The position numbers were made by a program, and so were the translations under genes. A stretch of DNA of 64,000 bases from Paracyclopina nana (lineage: Eukaryota > Arthropoda > Copepoda > Cyclopoida > Cyclopettidae), in NCBI GenBank assembly GCA_019096065.1, contig JAGUCH010000005.1, positions 5,828,001 to 5,892,000 on the forward strand. Reading direction: 5' to 3'. The notes beneath the pieces are model-generated. The model had not been told where the DNA came from. It saw nothing but the letters and a program-made list of their open reading frames with translations, and ran no database searches. Positions 23,697 through 37,342 of this stretch are shown here, piece by piece. Position 1 is the first letter of the stretch; each line of letters starts with the position of its first letter.

Positions 23697-26192
23697 AGGC
23701 CCTTTTTGACTTGGAAAAACACACAAATTGCTGCTGTGATAAATCTGCCAGACTGCCTCCATACCTTTGTACGCCTCAGTATTTTACATGAGAATACTTC
23801 CAGTTGAAATACATTTGTTAGAATACATACTACAGCCTGAGTATTCTCGGTCTTGCAACTCTCTCTTATTTGCTGCTAACGAATGTTGCCAGCTTTTGAG
23901 AGAGAGTGCTCAAAAGAATGAGCCTAGGGCAACTTCTATTGGTGGCATTCTCTTCTGCAGCGAAGATAGTGTATACCCAGGTAGAAAATTGTATTTTAGC
24001 AGAGCCAAAGCAAAGGTGGGGACACAATAATGTGCTTCATAGCTTCTTTGGCAGAGCTATAAGGGCTTGGTACGAAAAAAACTCAATTTTTTGTGATCTC
24101 TCTCAATGGACAATTGAGATACACTGGGAAAGAAGGGGTTCATTTTTCATGACCCAGAAATTGGGCTGGAGGGGAAACTACGCCCTATTTTCAATAGCTG
24201 CAGTAAATCCTCTTTTGTGCGTCAACTTTTGATTCTCGAGAATCAGCCAAAGAGATTGTAAATCGACGCCGCAAGAAGAACAAGCTTACAACGGAATATT
24301 GTATTTCTTCTGCCATTCAAGCTTACGTAAGTGAAACATGCTCTGATTACGGTTGACTACTTCGCTTAAACTGATGCTGAAATGCCAGTATACCATTGTT
24401 TATACCACATTATCACAAGGACTGATTACCTGAAATTCTTTAATTAATTGATTCTTGGCTACCGATTTTCAGCTCGGAAAATGCAGGGAAGAGCCATAAA
24501 AATGTGAAAAGTGCCGTTTTTTCTGAAGCCAACTGCGGTCGTACAAATGTGGTATTTTCTCGCTGATATACCTATATGCATTTAGGTATTTTTGATGACA
24601 TAGCAAAGATAATTTGCTCAGAACAAATCCTGCACCACTCTGCACAATCATTGTAAACAATTGAGCAATATTAGCACGTCATCGTGGCTTTGAAGCAGCT
24701 GAACCATCCCCATTATTTCAAATCGGTCACGGAATCCATTACACACGTCCTTAAATTAACGGACTATAACTGTGTGCATCGTAAGGAAAATTAATTAATT
24801 TTCGCCGGGCAAATTTCGTGAATCCAATGAAGCTTAACAGTATGGGCAGCAAAAGGAAGATTGCAATTACCCTGTAATTTTGTATAGTACTGGTTTGGCC
24901 AACGTTATTTCCAGGATTATTGTTTGTTCCCACAATTTTGACAAATTCCCCGATGTGAACTGAAAACCATCTGGCAACTTTACCCACCCACTGCAAAAAA
25001 GGGAACAAAGTCAATGTTGCAGATGGACTGCTGAAAAAATAATCACGACTTTTCCCAACCGAAAAAAAAATAATATTGATCCATTTTTTTCCCTCGTTTT
25101 TGGCTTCCTGGCATCGAGATGCCTTAAAGCATCGTGACAGTGCAGACCATAACAAATTTTTGAGCACTTTGCCTGCCAAATTCATTGATCGTGATCAAAG
25201 GTTTTCCTGATAAGAAACACAACATCGTCATCAATGACAACAACTGGAAGACCAAACGACGGTTGGTAGTCATAACAACATGATAAAATTGTGGTTGAGC
25301 GCTAAAAGCAAACAGCGCATTATTCAAAAAGGTCATCAGTAATTTGCCGACACTTTACAAAGTGCTTAGCGTTGGTATATCTCGAGGCAATTTTCAAAAT
25401 GTATTGCTATGTTCTGAAGTGCCGCGCGTTTTTCGTATGTACAGACCGTCCCATGATTTTTGGAGTAAATAAAAAAAAACTCGAATGCTGCAAGCTCATA
25501 AATAATATATAAAATTCAAAATTGGGCTGTATAAAATAAATTGGTGACTAGGAATTATGGGCCTTAAAATTTGAGGCTTGGTTTACTTAGAATTTTATTT
25601 GCAACGAAAATTGAGGGACATTCTGTATTAGTGATAAATACTGCGCCTCAAAAGACGTGATTTATCCCTCTGCTGTACTTATATGTTAAGGCTACATACA
25701 AAAAATCGTAAAAAATGCTATTAAAACGAGCAATAAAGGAAATAAGCCAATTGATAACAATAATATCCTCCTGCTACAATAATAACTATAGTATTTTGAA
25801 GGCCCGCTTGTTTTAAAAGCCCCATTTCCTGCAAATTGCCACCCTTCTACTTTAAAACTAGGTGCAAAAATGCTATTATTATTGTCTGGGCATCGTTTTG
25901 CAAGTGTGCCTTTTACGAGGGTCCCCATCATATAAATGTAAAGCACTGTCTCAAATTTGCAAGCCTTGAACTTTGAGCTGCTTCTTCTTCATACTCATAA
26001 TATATGAACGTATACTATATGCATAATATGCACATATGAATAAATACTACGCGCTGCTTCAATATTTCCATGCTTTGATGTCATTGAAGGCCCTGTGAAC
26101 CACCAGGATTTTTCAGAGATAACAGGTGTGTGTCATCCAGGAATTTTTTGATGTGCGATCTTGACATGTTGGGAAAAACGTTACTATTTCAT
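23697..26192. other. ARL4 copy 1 3' flank and intergenic DNA
   Basis: The first few hundred bases are presumably the ARL4 3' UTR; no clear polyadenylation signal could be assigned. The remainder is AT-rich with no recognised gene or element. Confidence 0.4.
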
Positions 26193-26195
26193 TGA

Positions 26196-26370
26196 TGTGA
26201 CGTTCATCTACTGTGAAAATGATCTCATTTTTCCATTAATTACTTTTTTGCATTTCAAAAGCAACTTCTGCCATCTTTCAAGTTTTTACACATTCAAAAA
26301 TTGGAAAATTCGAAATTCGTCAAAATTACCAATCTTCTTAGTCAAAATATGCAAGTAGATGAACGTCACA
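26196..26370. mobile_element. MITE, TGTGRYGTTCATCTACT family
   Basis: Inverted ends TGTGACGTTCATCTACT and AGTAGATGAACGTCACA enclose 175 bp. Both sides carry the 3-bp duplication TGA (26193-26195 and 26371-26373). No coding capacity. A non-autonomous DNA transposon is the best reading. Confidence 0.8.
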
Positions 26371-26373
26371 TGA

Positions 26374-27698
26374 AGAATGGGTCAATTTGAGGTTTTGTGA
26401 GATTACAGGACAATTATTTTGTGGGTAGTGGTTTAACTACAACGCATATGTGTGGCTCGCGTGTCAGTTCTTTGATATTTAGGAACAGTACAACAAAGGT
26501 CACATATGGTAATTTCAAAGATATGCTTAATGATATTGGTATCAGCAGCCATTTTTTCAAACTAAAAGGAAGAGGCTTTTAAAAGGTTGTAATTACATTG
26601 ATGGATGAAGCTGCCTGCCAAGCATATCAAAATGGCGTCCAATCCTTCATGGTGGTGCTAATATTAAATATTCACTAATTAGCTTCTTAAAATTGGGCTC
26701 AGCTCTTCTTGTAAATCAGCCATAATAATTACGCGAATTTGGAACGAATTCCGAGATATGAAGAAGACATTAGTCACACCTCAGAATGTAGTATTTTTCG
26801 GCCAAAAAATGGAGAAGTTGAGTTGTTGTGTTTCAACATGACATGGAACGAGTCCACAAAAAATGTGGCTTGTCCAGGCCAAAAAAAAGTCGTGGAAAAC
26901 ACAATGTTTTTCGCTTTGGCATGCAATTCAATAAACCATGGATGGAGGATTTTAGCTTAACTGCAAGCAAATATTTGCCAATCGCATATTTTTTGGCCAT
27001 AAATGCAATATGGCAGCTTTTCCTGCTAGGATGCTCAAGTAGCCATATAATTGGCTGACCTATACAGCAAAATGTCTGAGCTTTGGCACCAGTGCTGCCA
27101 ATGATTGATACGTAAGCAAAAAAATGCATGGCATTTATGCATAACAAAAGGATTAGCTGCATAGCAGCCAGGATTATGGCGATTGGCATCATCTCTTCGT
27201 CATTGAATTAAGCCATATATTTTCGTGACCTTTTTTCGCATTGTTTAATTAGCAAACATTGTTAGTTAGTTCCTTGGAAAATGAACGTGAAAAGAGAAGA
27301 TCGGACGCATCGTGAGGTCATGTGAAGAGCTCGACCTTATTTTTGTGCTGCTAACGATCATTATTACATAAAATGGAATGTTTTCTTTTTAACAATGCCT
27401 CTGTTGTTGTTGCCAATGGCAGTTCCTGTTCTAATTTGGAGTCCTTGTGATGAAAGATATCTTGGAATTCAAATCTTCATTTTTTTGCCATTGCTTATTG
27501 TGATCTTGGAATTAAGTGAATATTCGAATTACGTCGGGATTTTCCCATGTATGAATGGCCTTTGCATGCAAACTAGATACTTTTATGTGGTGTTCACCTA
27601 CGTGATTGGATGAGTTATTTGTAAAATATTCCCATAATGAAGCTTGTTTACTTTGCAGACTAATTTTGTAATAAGGAACCAAAAACAAGATGGAAAAC
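26374..27698. other. Intergenic DNA
   Basis: AT-rich, no supported gene. One isolated end-like word of the TGTGGTGTTCA MITE family occurs near 27,588. Confidence 0.4.
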
Positions 27699-27701
27699 TT
27701 A

Positions 27702-27923
27702 GGGCCTGTTCACCTGCTTATTATAGCCGTTATTTCGGCAAAATATTGGAGAGAAATACTGAGAAACGGAGAATTTTTATATTTGTGCAGGATGGCTTTT
27801 GGTACCAAAAGACAGTTTCTGAAGGCAAAATCTGAAAAATGATTTTACAAATACCAGATATTTGCAAATTTCATCATAATATCGCGCGTTATTTTGCTGA
27901 TAATAATGCAGGTGAACAGGGCC
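27702..27923. mobile_element. Harbinger-like MITE, 222 bp family
   Basis: Ends GGGCCTGTTCACCTGC and GCAGGTGAACAGGGCC form terminal inverted repeats, flanked by TTA on both sides (27699-27701, 27924-27926). The length is exactly 222 bp, as in the copies at 43,680, 43,905 and 57,842. TTA/TAA target duplications are the hallmark of PIF/Harbinger elements. Confidence 0.85.
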
Positions 27924-27926
27924 TTA

Positions 27927-30900
27927 GTTGATAGCAAGATTTTGCCCAAAAAGGCAAAAAGTAAACGATGGTTAACATCAGTCACGTTGTTTGCTAAAAT
28001 ATGGCTTTTTATTATATACTGTGTGAATTATTCAAGGCAATTTATGGCTTAATTGCTCCACCAATAATAATGCTGCTGTGACTCGTAAAAATATGTGAAA
28101 AATGCTATAAATGTGAGATTGAGATTTTTTCAAATGTGCTGATTCACTCAGCTAATTTCTGTACTTCAGCTGCTGAGAAATATCAAATGCATTCAAGGCC
28201 AAAAGATGTATCCCTAATTTGTCTGAGCTTTTTTTCTCATCATTCTTTTCTGCGCACGCAAGTTTTATCCGACTCAATAGCTCGAATCGTTTTTTAAAAA
28301 AGGCAGTGGCAGAATATCCATAACACAAAAAACACGGAAATCTACGGTAGATCATCGCGCGAGTGATCATCATCAAATTGTTCAAAGCAATTGACCTAAC
28401 CTTCGATAGATCATAGATATCCGAAATAAACACAAGGAATATGCTACATATATAATATGTACCCACGCATCATTATTATTTATTCATCCTCTAGCTGAAT
28501 ATTCTCGTTTTGCGGATGGCCCAATCATATTCCTGACTTGCCACAAGGGGATTATCAAGTTAACAGCTTCAGCAACTGTCTACGTCAATTATTACATGAA
28601 AAGTACTATAATACACCCACGTACTCATTTTAAGCTGCATACGAGATCCTCCAAATAAAATTGGGGGTTGCTACGTACACTAGAAGGATCTTCCTCATGT
28701 TACTCCGTTTACTCTGCAGTAAATAGGGCAAAATAGGGCAAACTCGCAAATCCCTACTAATTCTTGATAAGCTGCTGTTATGCTCCACAATTGGCCTATT
28801 TTTAAGGCATGAGTAGCATAAAATGGAGGTCGAACGTGTCAATTTTGCCCCTGATTCAGCAATCCAATTAATTTTTATGACCGTTGCTCCTAGCTTGAAT
28901 TTTAATCCAATATCAAAAGAGCCAGGATTAAAATGTGATCATCGATCAAAAATTGCGCGAAATTCTATGGGCTTGGTATTTACTGTCAGAGCCAGATTGA
29001 TGGCAAAATCGTTGGCCAATCAATATGCTAATTTGAGAGGGGTAAATAAATACTACATGCTATATTTGAGCATGCCAAGATTGGCCAAATTTGGGCAAAA
29101 AGTGGAGGAGCCTTGAGAACAAAGAAGAACGAGCCCAGTCTCAATTTTGATGGCAATCGAAAATGTTTTCGTCGTCGTGCAGTTGCAATCTAACGAAAGT
29201 TGATGGATGCTGCCAAAATGAATCGGGACTTGTGTGCAAGACACGATCTTAATTTTCACCCTCCTTTTTTACTCCATATAAATATTAAATACACACACAC
29301 ACACGTGCTTAGCATGGTTCCTTAAGTAGTTTTTTGGCTGTGCAAAAAAGACAATCAACAAAAGAGATCCTCCCCCTTATTTCCTCCGATATTTTTTTTC
29401 ATATGCCCTCAAGGACCAAAATAAAATTGGATTGCAATTTCCTTCCCTGTTGAGATTACTGTTGCCAAAATGGATGCCTTTAAATTAAGTGAAGTGCAAA
29501 AATAGGCCTTATACAGCTACATAGCAATTAATCTTAACGAGGGAGAAAAAGCTAGCTGTGCACACAAGCCAAGAGTGATGATTGAATAAGCCATATTTCG
29601 TTAGTGTTACTATGAAGAAAAATAATGCGGAACAGCTGAGAAAAATGTTGCCAGATGTTGATTCGCTTAAATGTTGTGAAACCCTAGCGAAAAGAACCGC
29701 AATGCAAGCAAGCCGCTTTTAATTACCTTGAGAATCAAAGCAGATTCTTGTGTGGAAGAACTTGTGGTGAAAATTCACGTTTTACACATTCATAGTACAA
29801 TATAATTTTTAGTCGACATTCATACCATATTCTTGCATTTTAATGAAAAGTCATACTCTATTTATTTATTTCTCATAAGTATGATAACATCCAATGTTTT
29901 ATTTTTTATAAATAATTTTACGATAGTAGTTTAAGAAACTGAAAAGAACATTAGTATTCCGCTATTAATGGAAATCTTTGCGTGATAGCCTTTGGCCATG
30001 ATGGAGTGGCCTTTGAGCCAGCATCACATGGCAAAAAAGCCCAACTTTGCATGCGAGACGAATTGACAAATGATATTAAAATTCCTAAATAATGATTAAC
30101 TTTCAAAATGATTCCCATGCATGGAGGAGCAAGCAAAAAATGGTGACCAAAATGAATGCCTATATAAACCCATCTATCAAGCCAAGAATCTGGAAAAGGC
30201 TGCTTCCTGCATTTTTGCCATATTGTGGCCATCTTGATTTACTGCTGAAATTCTCAGCATTTTTCACGAGGAAAATAGGAAGAGGATGCTCAGCATTGGA
30301 AAACCTTTTTTTGACCAAGCTCATTTGAGTCTCACTGATGATGAAAATGATGCATTAGATGCAATTAATCTTCGACTCAAGATTACCATTGTAGTAGCAC
30401 TACGAGAACGAGATTTACGACTCGTTTTCAACTTTGACAGGTGGAATGGGTCTAAAAATGCCCCCGCTCGAGATAAAAATTCGCAATTTTTCACACCAAT
30501 CTCCTTCTTAGCAGCAACGTTGGCCTTGGAAATACTAGAATAATCCTCAATGCTATATAAGGCCACTTTTATTTGAAATAGTCTATCCCGATTTGGGTGG
30601 CTATAACCCACTATCAATGATCTCTATTATTCTCATCATTAAAAGGGCAAGCTGAGATTTAAAGTAGGCCGCAAAAAGCAGCTCATTTGGGATTCCTTTC
30701 ATGTCCTTCTCTGTGCTCGAGGGTCAAAATTCAAATCACTATGGCCATTACAGCAAATGATGATGAGGATCATCATGGGAGAAATCTCGAGAGTCATGCT
30801 AAAAATCAGACAGTCACACATGTTCACATGTCCCACGTGGCAGCCCAAAGACGAATTGTTTTTGTTGTTGTTATTCACACCGTGCGCATGCGCGCTTAAG

Positions 30901-33171
30901 GATGATGAGGTTGCGTGATTCTGAGATCCTCCATAGTTCCGCACCCTCCTTGTCAGTTTTTGTTAAATAACAGTAGAATTGATTTTCATTCTTGGTCTTT
31001 ACTGTTTTTAATGCTATTTAGGCACAGCTATGTTTAAGCTCAGCTTTTTTGCTGAATTTCTAATCCTTAGGCTTTTACTTTGAAGCCTCCAAGTGCATTT
31101 TGCAATTTATTGCCAAACGCTAATGCCAAGGCGTGCCTGGGGTGTAAAAAGATCCAATTAACTCTAGGCTTTCAATCAGCTGAGCTAAAAACAAAGACAC
31201 TTCTGCCAAATTAATGGTCACTTCTCACGAAGAGATGAAAGGTTTTGATCTCAGCAGGTCATGCCATTCTCATTATTTGTGTGAGGGCAAAAACCTCTCG
31301 GATTTCTCTCATCCTCAAATCACAGGATATTGGTGATTAAGATTGACAGGGCATTGAGCAATAGCTGTTAAAGCGAGGTAATTGTTTAATTTCATGCCAG
31401 CAAATTGAATTCTGCCTTTTGTCTCTTGGCACGTTTTCCCTGATTGACAAGTGAGCCCTTGACCTTGTTTGGCAGGGCTCTTCTTCAATTTTCCTCGAGA
31501 CTTTGGTGACCTCAGCATGAATAACGATGCTCACACACTGGTCATCAGGGTCTTGATATGGCCAAAAGAAGCCAAATTGATCGAATTTTCCTCTCGTCCC
31601 CCAAGGCCTCAAATCCATAATCGTCTTCTTCTTCTTCTTCTTTGGTGGCTCTATTTCCTCTTTCCGTTTGGAATTAACCCATTCATTTCTTGAGAGAGCG
31701 GAACTGATCAAAATGGCGTCATTTCGTTACACACTAATGCATCCCACAAATTGCTGTTTTAGGGCTCAATTTGAGGACAAAGACAAATTACAAAAGATGG
31801 CAGCTTCTCTCTGTAAACGTATCATTAGGCTCAAGCCAGCAAAAAAAATGATGCAGAGCAACACATATCCAATTTTGACTGACTAATGGTGATCCTTAGA
31901 TTGTGAGATCTACGGAAATATCAGAGTTATGAAACGACACGTGCTTCCTTCTTTTTGGAACAGCAGCAAGCAAAATTCGCCTTAATAAATGTCACTTTTA
32001 CGAGACTACGTGGAATCTCATACAACTTCTGGCCTTGGCCACTTCCAAGTGTGATCCTGATGATGATGTGATTAATTGCAAGAGATGAGATGTCCCTTAA
32101 TATTAAAAAGCTGGTACGTGTCATGGCCACGTGGATATTTTTATTACGTCGCATTTTAAAATGATTGTTCAAGTGCACCAAGGCACCAATAAAAACTTTC
32201 TTTTGCCAGCTTCTTAAAATATTCAGCTTGGGAGGTAATTTTGAGGCAATCTGGGTCCATCATCACTTTCAAATGTGCTCTTGGAAGGAATCTGGGTAAT
32301 CATACTTTCTACTCTATAATAGGCCTTTCTGCCTATGCTGGTTTACCAAGAAGCATGAGTATATGGCTTTTTTCATAAAATGCCAAATAGCATAGTTTTG
32401 AAGTTCAGTGTAGAAACTATGACTGCATGACATGTTACATTCATTTGCTCACATGACTCAAAATGAGCTTAAAAGATGATTCTCAGAGCTTGAACTACTT
32501 TTGAGACCGCCGATTGCAGCTTTGAAGCATCCGCGCGCGACCATCATTATTATTTGCATCTTCCCCCCTAGTACATAGTCATCAAGCCACAATCAAGCTA
32601 GCTAGGGGAGAAATTTTGGGGGTAATTGTGGCCCTATTTGAAGTTTCTGCAATATTTTCATGATGCCAAGGCTGCCAGAATGGGAAAATTATAACCTCAT
32701 AATTGTTTATTTTTGCAATACATAAAGAAAACGTGGATTGTTTTCTGATACGACTTTTTGCACTCTCATGGCACAGCGCTTTTATGCGATGTTCATCTAT
32801 AGAAATAAGAATATCAGGAACATAAATATTTTCTTTAAATCCGCCATTTTGTCCCAACAAATAGTCCATTTAAATATCCTGGGTTTTTTTCATAGATGAA
32901 CGCAATGTGATAATGTAAGATGGCGATATGCTCGCGTGGTGATTTCAACGCGCGCTCATTTATTTTCGCACGTGCTTTGATGATAAATTCTAAATGGAGT
33001 CAGAGTCCTTGCTCCTTTCAAGCTAAAACGGGTTGCCAATTGTGAAATCGTCAGAAAGAAAAGATGCGGGAATGGAGTGGAAATGATCGTGATATTTTAC
33101 GCCCACCGAAACTGGCTGGTTTTGCAAAAATGGAGGTAGCTCTTGTAGTTGTATCGTGCAAATGCCTAAAG
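27927..33171. other. Intergenic AT-rich DNA
   Basis: No supported gene. Small features seen: an AC dinucleotide run near 29,291, a CTT run near 31,621, and a weak inverted pair resembling the GTTCATCTA MITE ends at 32,786-32,911. Open frames here are short and have no recognisable motif. Confidence 0.4.
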
Positions 33172-33344
33172 CATTTATGGGCAGTGGCCAGATATCCAGC
33201 GCACAGAATCCCCGAAATTGGCTCGCCCGCTACCAAGCTAGGCAAGTGCAACAAAAAACTCGCGCGCCTTGCCTAGCTTATTGAATGCACACAATCACCA
33301 AAATCAGCTCACCCAAAAAAGCTATGCTCTCAACCCCAAATTTC

Positions 33345-36300
33345 TTGTCCTCTTGTGCTCAGGGGGTCAATGACCTGCTAAAATTCTCGCGCGGGGTCAA
33401 TGACCTGTTTTAATTCTCGCGCGCCCTCATTTCAGCGCTTTAATGCTGGCCAGCCAGGAAAAAACTTTTTCTAGCCAAATTTCTTGTCCTCATGTGCTCA
33501 GGGGGTCAATGACCTGTTTAAATTCTCGCGCGCCCTCTATTCAGCGCTTTAATGCCGGCCCGCCAGGAAAAAACTTTTTTCTAGCCAAATTACTTGTCCT
33601 CATGTGCTCAGGGGGTCAATGACCTGATTTAATTCTCCGGCGGGGTCAATGACCTGTTTAAATTCTCGCGCGCCCTCATTTCAGAGCTTTAATGCTGGCC
33701 GGCCAGGAAAAAACTTTTTTCTATCCAAATTTCTTGTCCTCATGTGCTCAGGGGGTCAATGACCTGTTTAAATTCTCGCGCGCCCTCTATTCAGCGCTTT
33801 AATGCCGGCCCGCCAGGAAAAAACTTTTTTCTAGCCAAATTACTTGTCCTCATGTGCTCAGGGGGTCAATGACCTGATTTAATTCTCCGGCGGGGTCAAT
33901 GACCTGTTTAAATTCTCGCGCGCCCTCTTTTCAGCGCTTTAATGCCGGCCCTCCAGGAAAAAACTTTTTTCTAGCCAAATTTCTTGTCCTCAGGTACTCA
34001 GGGGGTCAATGACCTGTTTAAATTCTCGCGCGCCCTCATTTCAGAGCTTTAATGCTGGCCGGCCAGGAAAAAACTTTTTTCTATCCAAATTTCTTGTCCT
34101 CATGTGCTCAGGGGGTCAATGACCTGTTTAAATTCTCGCGCGCCCTCTATTCAGCGCTTTAATGCCGGCCCGCCAGGAAAAAACTTTTTTCTAGCCAAAT
34201 TACTTGTCCTCATGTGCTCAGGGGGTCAATGACCTGATTTAATTCTCCGGCGGGGTCAATGACCTGTTTAAATTCTCGCGCGCCCTCTTTTCAGCGCTTT
34301 AATGCCGGCCCTCCAGGAAAAAACTTTTTTCTAGCCAAATTTCTTGTCCTCAGGTACTCAGGGGGTCAATGACCTGTTTAAATTCTCGCGCGCCCTCATT
34401 TCAGAGCTTTAATGCTGGCCGGCCAGGAAAAAACTTTTTTCTATCCAAATTTCTTGTCCTCATGTGCTCAGGGGGTCAATGACCTGTTTAAATTCTCGCG
34501 CGCCCTCTATTTAGCGCTTTAATGCCGGCCCGCCAGGAAAAAACTTTTTTCTAGCCAAATTACTTGTCCTCATGTGCTCAGGGGGTCAATGACCTGATTT
34601 AATTCTTCGGCGGGGTCAATGACCTGTTTAAATTCTCGCGCGCCCTCTTTTCAGCGCTTTAATGCCGGCCCTCCAGGAAAAAACTTTTTTCTAGCCAAAT
34701 TTCTTGTCCTCAGGTACTCAGGGGGTCAATGACCTGTTTAAATTCTCGCGCGCCCTCATTTCAGAGCTTTAATGCTGGCCGGCCAGGAAAAAACTTTTTT
34801 CTAGCCAAATTTCTTGTCCTCATGTGCTCAGGGGGTCAATGACCTGTTTAAATTCTCGCGCGCCCTCTATTCAGCGCTTTAATGCCGGCCCGCCAGGAAA
34901 AAACTTTTTTCTAGCCAAATTACTTGTCCTCATGTGCTCAGGGGGTCAATGACCTGATTTAATTCTCCGGCGGGGTCAATGACCTGTTTAAATTCTCGCG
35001 CGCCCTCTTTTCAGCGCTTTAATGCCGGCCCTCCAGGAAAAAACTTTTTTCTAGCCAAATTTCTTGTCCTCAGGTACTCAGGGGGTCAATGACCTGTTTA
35101 AATTCTCGCGCGCCCTCATTTCAGAGCTTTAATGCTGGCCGGCCAGGAAAAAACTTTTTTCTATCCAAATTTCTTGTCCTCATGTGCTCAGGGGGTCAAT
35201 GACCTGTTTAAATTCTCGCGCGCCCTCTATTCAGCGCTTTAATGCCGGCCCGCCAGGAAAAAACTTTTTTCTAGCCAAATTACTTGTCCTCATGTGCTCA
35301 GGGGGTCAATGACCTGATTTAATTCTCCGGCGGGGTCAATGACCTGTTTAAATTCTCGCGCGCCCTCTTTTCAGCGCTTTAATGCCGGCCCTCCAGGAAA
35401 AAACTTTTTTCTAGCCAAATTTCTTGTCCTCAGGTACTCAGGGGGTCAATGACCTGTTTAAATTCTCGCGCGCCCTCATTTCAGAGCTTTAATGCTGGCC
35501 GGCCAGGAAAAAACTTTTTTCTAGCCAAATTTCTTGTCCTCATGTGCTCAGGGGGTCAATGACCTGTTTAAATTCTCGCGCGGGGTCAATGACCTGTTTA
35601 AATTCTCGCGCGCCCTCTATTCAGTGCTTTAATGCTGGCCGGCCAGGAAAAAACTTTTTCTAGCCAAATTTCTCGTCCTCAGGTGCTCAGGGGGTCAATG
35701 ACCTGTTTAAATTCTCGCGCGCCCTCATTTCAGAGCTTTAATGCTGGCCGGCCAGGAAAAAACTTTTTTCTAGCCAAATTTCTTGTCCTCATGTGCTCAG
35801 GGGGTCAATAGGCCGTTCTCATATTGCCGGAAAAAGCTAAGCTAAGGTAAAATTAGCTAAGCTAAGGTAAAAATTATGCAACGAAAACCGGTTATTTCGC
35901 TCAACATTCACAAAAAGCAGCTACTTTGCTTGAAATGTTGAGCGTTTGCTTAGCTATTTTTACCTTAGCTTAGCTATTTTCACCTTAGCTTAGCTTTTTC
36001 CGGCAATATGAGAACGGCCTAATGACCTGTTTAAATTCTCGCGCGGGGTCAATGACCTGTTTAAATTCTCGCGCGCCCTCTATTCAGCGCTTTAATGCTG
36101 GCCGGCCAGGAAAAAACTTTTTCTAGCCAAATTTCTCGTCCTCAGGTGCTCAGGGGGTCAATGACCTGTTTAAATTCTCGCGCGCCCTCGTTTCAGCGCT
36201 TTAATGCCGGCCCGCCAGGAAAAAACTTTTTTCTAGCCAAATTTCTTGTCCTCATGTGCTCAGGGGGTCAATGACCTGTTTAAATTCTTGCGCGCATTCT

Positions 36301-36411
36301 ATTCAGCTCTTTCATGCCGGCCCGCCAGGAAAAAACTTTTTTCTAGCCAAATTTCTTGTCCTCAGGTGCTCAGGGGGTCAATGACCTGTTTGAATTCTCG
36401 CGCGCCCTCAT
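33345..36411 (+). repeat. Left 110-bp satellite array with 360-bp higher-order unit
   Basis: About 24 units of roughly 110 bp, each holding GGGGGTCAATGACCTG, TTAAATTCTCGCGCG and GCTTTAATGC-GGCC blocks. From 33,721 to 35,520 five copies of a 360-bp higher-order unit (110 + 110 + 140 bp) follow each other in register. The 140-bp member contains a 30-bp internal duplication that adds a second GGGGTCAATGACCTG. A MITE interrupts the array at 35,810-36,020. Confidence 0.93.
35810..36020. mobile_element. Foldback MITE (AAT family) inside the satellite
   Basis: Ends AGGCCGTTCTCATATTGCC and its reverse complement enclose a palindromic body of GCTAAG/CTTAGC words. The flanks are AAT (35807-35809, 36021-36023). 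Removing the element and one AAT restores the satellite word GGGTCAATGACC, which proves the 3-bp AAT duplication. Confidence 0.9.
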
Positions 36412-36414
36412 TTA

Positions 36415-36851
36415 TATCCCGTTCATGTGCAAAGATGCTTTTCGGAAAGTAAATAATTGTCATAAGGCTAAGGAGTTTTGCTATCAAACCACTTAAGAAG
36501 GGCTTCTCAACTAGTTGAACCAGGAAACGAGTTAACAAATTTGGGGCAAAATTCAGAAAAACTTTAATTATTTCAGCTGTATCTTAGATGTAACAGCTCT
36601 GCAATTTTTGAGTTGATTCATATGAATTTGTGTGAGACATTTTGATTCAGAAGTAACCAGTTTAGCACTGAAATTGAAATAAGCTTTGTGAGTGTTTACT
36701 TTTCAATAGTCTTAAAATTGACCCGTTTTTTCCAAAGTGTTAGCATCAGCAGAAGTTTACTTTTGTGTTTGTCATAAGACAATTTTTCTCCTTTCGGTAA
36801 GGCGTTCGGCGTGCATTATCGTAAGGAATTTGGGGGCACATGAACGGGATA
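36415..36851. mobile_element. 437-bp MITE with 16-bp perfect ends
   Basis: TATCCCGTTCATGTGC and GCACATGAACGGGATA are exact inverted ends, flanked by TTA (36412-36414 and 36852-36854). The uninterrupted form of the satellite (CCTCATTTAAGCGC) is present in the right-hand array near 41,140, supporting insertion into a satellite unit. No coding capacity. Confidence 0.85.
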
Positions 36852-36854
36852 TTA

Positions 36855-37340
36855 AGCGCTTTTATACTGGCCTGCCAGAAAAACTTTTTTCTTGCTACAA
36901 AACTTGTCCTCATGTGCTCAGGGGGTCAATGACCTGTTAAAATTATCATGCGCCCTCACAAAAGCGATTAAATGCCAGCCAATTTGTTTTGACAAGCGTC
37001 AGTTGCTTACTAAGCTTTTCAATTTTTCTTGCTTCAAATTAACAGCTGTCATTGACTTTTTGACTCACAATTGACCGAGTCAAGAATTTCGCGCATTCTT
37101 AGCAGTTATGGAGTAGTATAACGCGATGCGCAAGTTTTTGCATTTGCAAATTCAAAATGAGGCAAAAGTTTGACTTTGCCTCACATTATGAGTCAAGTTG
37201 CCTCAAATTAACAGCTGTCATTGAATTTTTGACTCACAATTGGCCAAGAATTTCGCACATTCTTAGCAGTTATGGAGTAGTATAACGCGATGCGCAAGTT
37301 TCAAATTGCAATTGCAATTCATAATGAGTCAAAACTATGG
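36855..37340. repeat. Degenerate satellite unit and a ~165-bp tandem duplication
   Basis: A diverged 110-bp satellite unit lies at about 36,855-36,965. Two similar copies of a segment containing AACAGCTGTCATTGA and TATGGAGTAGTATAACGC follow (about 37,040-37,130 and 37,206-37,299). No gene is present. Confidence 0.7.
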
Positions 37341-37342
37341 CT

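Noticed and set aside
35807-36023. TA target duplication for the foldback MITE
   Set aside because: With TA the restored satellite would have extra bases; only AAT restores the observed satellite word.
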